From positions 62,001-126,000 of the forward strand of contig JABYQS010000114.1 in NCBI GenBank assembly GCA_022592435.1: DNA of 64,000 bases, written 5' to 3'. Under the pieces are notes generated by a model. That model was not told where the DNA came from. It did no database searches and saw nothing but the letters and a program-made list of their open reading frames with translations. The DNA is from Cerioporus squamosus. Its lineage: Eukaryota > Basidiomycota > Agaricomycetes > Polyporales > Polyporaceae. Positions 61,301 through 64,000 of the stretch are shown one piece after another (the first letter of the stretch is position 1; each line of letters starts with the position of its first letter). The translations under genes and the position numbers were made by a program.

Positions 61301-61437
61301 CGAACTCGGTCATGTCGGGCGCGAGCACCCCCGGGGGCGGTCGCTACAACAGCCTAAGCGAAGGCGACTTGCGTAAGGCGGACGCGGCTTTGAGCCACGT
61401 CAACGAAGGCCAGGTGAACGGCGTCAACGGCCACTAG
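58375..61437 (+). CDS. GSY1: Glycogen synthase (GT3, GSY-type)
   Basis: This enzyme extends glycogen from UDP-glucose in the cytosol. The ATG at 58375 gives [20 protein letters not shown], with the UDP-glucose loop [12 protein letters not shown]. Next come [26 protein letters not shown] and L-P-N-G-L-N-V-V. The C-terminal domain has [27 protein letters not shown] and [10 protein letters not shown]. The tail carries [12 protein letters not shown], a likely regulatory phosphorylation cluster, and stops at 61437. One intron (58819-59386) is about 568 nt, unusually long. About seven other introns are short. Confidence 0.94.
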
Positions 61438-62066
61438 CGGTCGTGAGCGCGAGCTGCTGCCGGCCGCCACGAGGAAAGACGAGGACACTGGCAGGCGTGA
61501 AGGTGTCGACTTGTGGTAGAACGTGATGTTGTCCATTGCGAACGAAGGGGAAGATGCGCGTGGGGCTTGTTTTATGACTAGTAGTAGTGAAGACCAACGG
61601 ACTTTCTCTCTCTGACTTTCTCCCTCTCCCTCAAAATATCTTGTGGACGGACGGTCGGGGAGGAGTAGATGGAGGTGGTGACGGAAGTCGGAATAGTACT
61701 GCGTTCCCGCTGCATATAATCCTGTCAATAGCACCGCTTATGCGGTATGGTATATGTGTTCTGTCCATTACATGTCGTGCTGCAATCATTAATGTTGGAG
61801 GCCCTTGGAGGCCTGAGCGGCGACTCAGAAGACGTCTCGTAGTAGTACGTCGAGACGGCATAAAGTGTCAATTATGCATGCAAGTATGCTGATTGCAAGC
61901 TACTGTCCAGTACGACGGGATAATTACTGACACGGGAAGGAATACATCGGGTCTTGCATACGACAGGAGAAAGTAGTATGGAGTGCACCGTGTATAGTTA
62001 CCGTAAACGACGGGTGCGAAAAAAATGCCGACAAAAACGTACATACAAGAACTTGGCAACGATGTT
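61438..62066. other. Convergent 3' flanks of glycogen synthase and the HNH gene
   Basis: About 630 bp with no coding signal recognised. Both 3' UTRs should be here. Confidence 0.4.
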
Positions 62067-63910
62067 TCAGCTGAGCTGAGGAGCGGTGCATCTTTCACTA
62101 CCAGTCATCACCACGCGGGTGAGCTCCTCGTTGTACTCGAGAGCACCAGACAGGTTTGCGATGAAACAACAGGTCGCCAGGATGCGCAGGTACTTGACCT
62201 CCGGTGTCGGCATCGTGTTGGCACGGTGGAACATGAACGTCCTCCGCTCGGGGATACCGCATGCGTGATTCATGCGATCTGCATCAGGTCCAAACATGAC
62301 GCAGTCGAAGGTGCTTTTCTGTAAATACGCGGTCGTGAGAGTCTGAGGTGAATTGAGGGGAGGGTGCACTCACCCTACCATTCACTGGCTTCGAGCAGAA
62401 TCGGAGGTCGTCCATCATCTCGCAGATGTCCGATCTGAACGTAACAACGTTCTCCGGGCGATGAATTGTCTGCGCGAGCTCTGCACGAAGCTCGGGGTGA
62501 CCAAACCTCTCCCAGAACCTCCACTGAGTCTCGTTGTTCTGGAAAGTATGACTCGTTCTAAAATGCATCGATACGCCACCGTCAGATGGGGGACTACAGT
62601 CCCAAAAAGGCGGATTGTACTCGAGGTCGGGGATGATATGACGACAAGTCCGTCACGTCGACCAGTGTATCGGGATGCTTGGACGAGAGCGCACGGACGC
62701 TCTCTATGTGGATGACGCTGTCCAGGTCGATCGTGTCGGTAACCTGGCAGCGGAAACAGTCCCTGATCAACGCCTTGCACAAGATCAGCAAATGATACAG
62801 GAACGTGCAGGTAACATGGCGTACGTACAGCTAATCTGGCATTTACGGGGTTTCGCGGGGCGTCCTCAGCCATCTCCGGGAGTGTCAACTTCTTGGGCGG
62901 CGCATCCCCAAAGCGAGTACTTCGATCGCAACGTCTCTTGTGGACTGATGGGCCTCACTAGCGAACACATGAGCAGGAGCCGCACAGTGGCAACTCACAA
63001 GGACGGACGAAATGCTCCAGCAACTCGTCACCGAGCTGATAGCAGCAACTGTTGAACGACCTAGCCGGACCAGCGGACTGCTCCGCCTGAATCGAACGCA
63101 ACTCTTCGGCGGTAGCTACGAGCGATTCCATTGTAGGGGAGTAGAGAATGAAATAGCCAACGAGTCGAGAGCGTATGACGTCCAGAGGTTCCGCCGCCTC
63201 CGCCTCCGCATGTAGGACCATGGTGTATACGCTCATAACATTGTCGACGACACCATCTACAGTGTTGAGGTCAGGATGTTCTTCCAGGAGTTGGGCGTGC
63301 GCCTTCGGCTCTTCAGGAAGGGGGCAGGGGTAAGGTGTCCGGTCAGCTATGGGATACTAATAGTGGTGGTGGTAGTGGTGGTAGTGGTGGTAGTGGTTAG
63401 GAGTACCGCCTGAGACGTAGGGCACGATCGACAGGCTACATGCCTCCTAAGTGGAACGTCCAATGACGTATGCCCTGGTTATCGTCATAGCTGTACTGCC
63501 CAGGGAGGTTCACAAAGACCGATCTGCGAAGCAGTAAGTTGATGAGGGCTCGAGTCCGAACGAGACTTAACGCCTTTGGAAAAGAGGAAATGGACGAATG
63601 ACAGAGAGACTGACGACCCTTGTCAGTGAAATCAGTGAAGCCACGATGTCACGGCGTTTGAAGCAGAAGAAGATAGCAAGACGTACTTACTTATATGGTA
63701 CCTCACTGTACGAGTTGTGGAGGAAGACAGCACACCGTATGAGCTCATAGGTTCGAGTGCACCCTCCGAGTCCCTCGCCGCCCCAGCAGCAGCAGTGAGC
63801 TCCTGCACGAGCTGCTCGCCCAGCGCCTTCACTCTCTCCCCGGAGCCGTAGTTGCTGTCGACCGCGCTCTCTAAAGTCTTCTGGCCCATGGACGAATATG
63901 TCGACGACAT
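62067..63910 (-). CDS. HNH_2-type protein (putative HNH endonuclease fold), frameshifted, 5' end uncertain
   Basis: A member of a large Agaricomycete family with an HNH_2-type domain, function unknown. A long exon (about 62960-63345) encodes M-S-V-Y-T-M-V-L-H-A-E-A and S-R-L-V-G-Y-F-I-L-Y-S-P, ending in L-L-E-H-F-V-R-P. Then K-K-L-T-L-P-E-M-A-E-D leads to A-L-I-R-D-C-F-R-C-Q-V-T-D, the family's zinc/HNH entry, and C-R-H-I-I-P-D-L-E-Y with the metal His. The tail contains R-F-W-E-R-F-G-H-P-E-L and ends at 62067. Between D-V-T and C-R-H-I-I-P one extra base near 62651 breaks the frame. The first exon near 63632-63910 reads in two competing frames, so the start is provisional and the gene may reach the window edge. 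It could be a degenerate copy. Confidence 0.62.
63361..63398. repeat. (TGG/TAG)-type microsatellite in a probable intron of the HNH gene
   Basis: Repeated TAGTGGTGG units. It lies between coding blocks at 63340 and 63632, where an intron is expected. Confidence 0.85.
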
Positions 63911-64000
63911 CGCGGTGCGCGTCCCAGGCGCTCACAACGCGCTCGTGCGTCTTGCGCTCGAAGGTATGTCGCTACTTCTGGCGCACGATTGGCCCAGGGA

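Noticed and set aside
63361..63398. CRISPR-like repetition
   Set aside because: Units of 3-9 nt without spacers: a simple microsatellite. No CRISPR array is expected or seen in this eukaryotic sequence.

Overview
The window looks like a gene-dense piece of nuclear DNA from a filamentous basidiomycete, most likely an Agaricomycete and possibly a polypore. The reasons are many short GT-AG introns (mostly about 50-65 nt) splitting nearly every gene, GC-rich coding sequence, and families typical of that group: sedolisin proteases, multi-intron P450s, a DUF6534-type membrane protein and an HNH_2-type protein. Species was not determined. All exon boundaries below were joined by eye from conserved motifs, reading frame and splice signals.

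Layout, left to right. (1) 0.6-2.7 kb: a secreted sedolisin (S53), then a quiet stretch and an aldo-keto reductase with no visible first exon. (2) 6.6-21 kb: a housekeeping and chromosome-biology block with GPI ethanolamine phosphate transferase GPI13/PIG-O, the histone-fold Pol epsilon subunit DPB4, nibrin NBS1 divergent from the SMC5/6 subunit NSE3, and a KDM4-type histone demethylase with an extended PHD and a Tyr/Gln/Pro-rich tail. (3) 21.5-27.3 kb: the DEAH helicase PRP43 and a single-pass membrane protein. (4) 29.4-45.8 kb: an accessory, metabolic-looking region with a second sedolisin, an alpha/beta hydrolase, a P450, a DUF6534 membrane protein, a monocarboxylate-type MFS transporter and a second P450. 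(5) 46.5-61.5 kb: housekeeping again, with a Cys-rich zinc protein, an intron-bearing tRNA-Gly(UCC), NC2-alpha, mitochondrial uS7, MAK21/CEBPZ, proteasome beta-7, ornithine carbamoyltransferase and glycogen synthase. (6) 62-63.9 kb: an HNH_2-type protein running toward the right edge.

How the genes relate. DPB4, NBS1 and NSE3 serve replication and double-strand-break repair. The NBS1/NSE3 intergenic region has a perfect palindrome with two MluI cell-cycle boxes, and DPB4 has the same hexamer beside its start and twice in intron 1. The OTC promoter has four TGACTC cores, as expected for Gcn4/CPC1 control of arginine synthesis. The 32.8-45.8 kb block could be a small oxidative or transport gene cluster, but no backbone synthase is present.

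Caveats. Five clean single-base lesions interrupt otherwise conserved frames: AKR, GPI13, PRP43 twice, and the HNH gene. PRP43 and GPI13 are essential in yeast, so residual sequence error is the first explanation to test. The least expected item is a 105-bp retroposed insert with a 21-nt poly(T) and a perfect 13-bp target-site duplication just upstream of the MAK21 reading frame, whose expected Lys-rich N-terminus I could not find.
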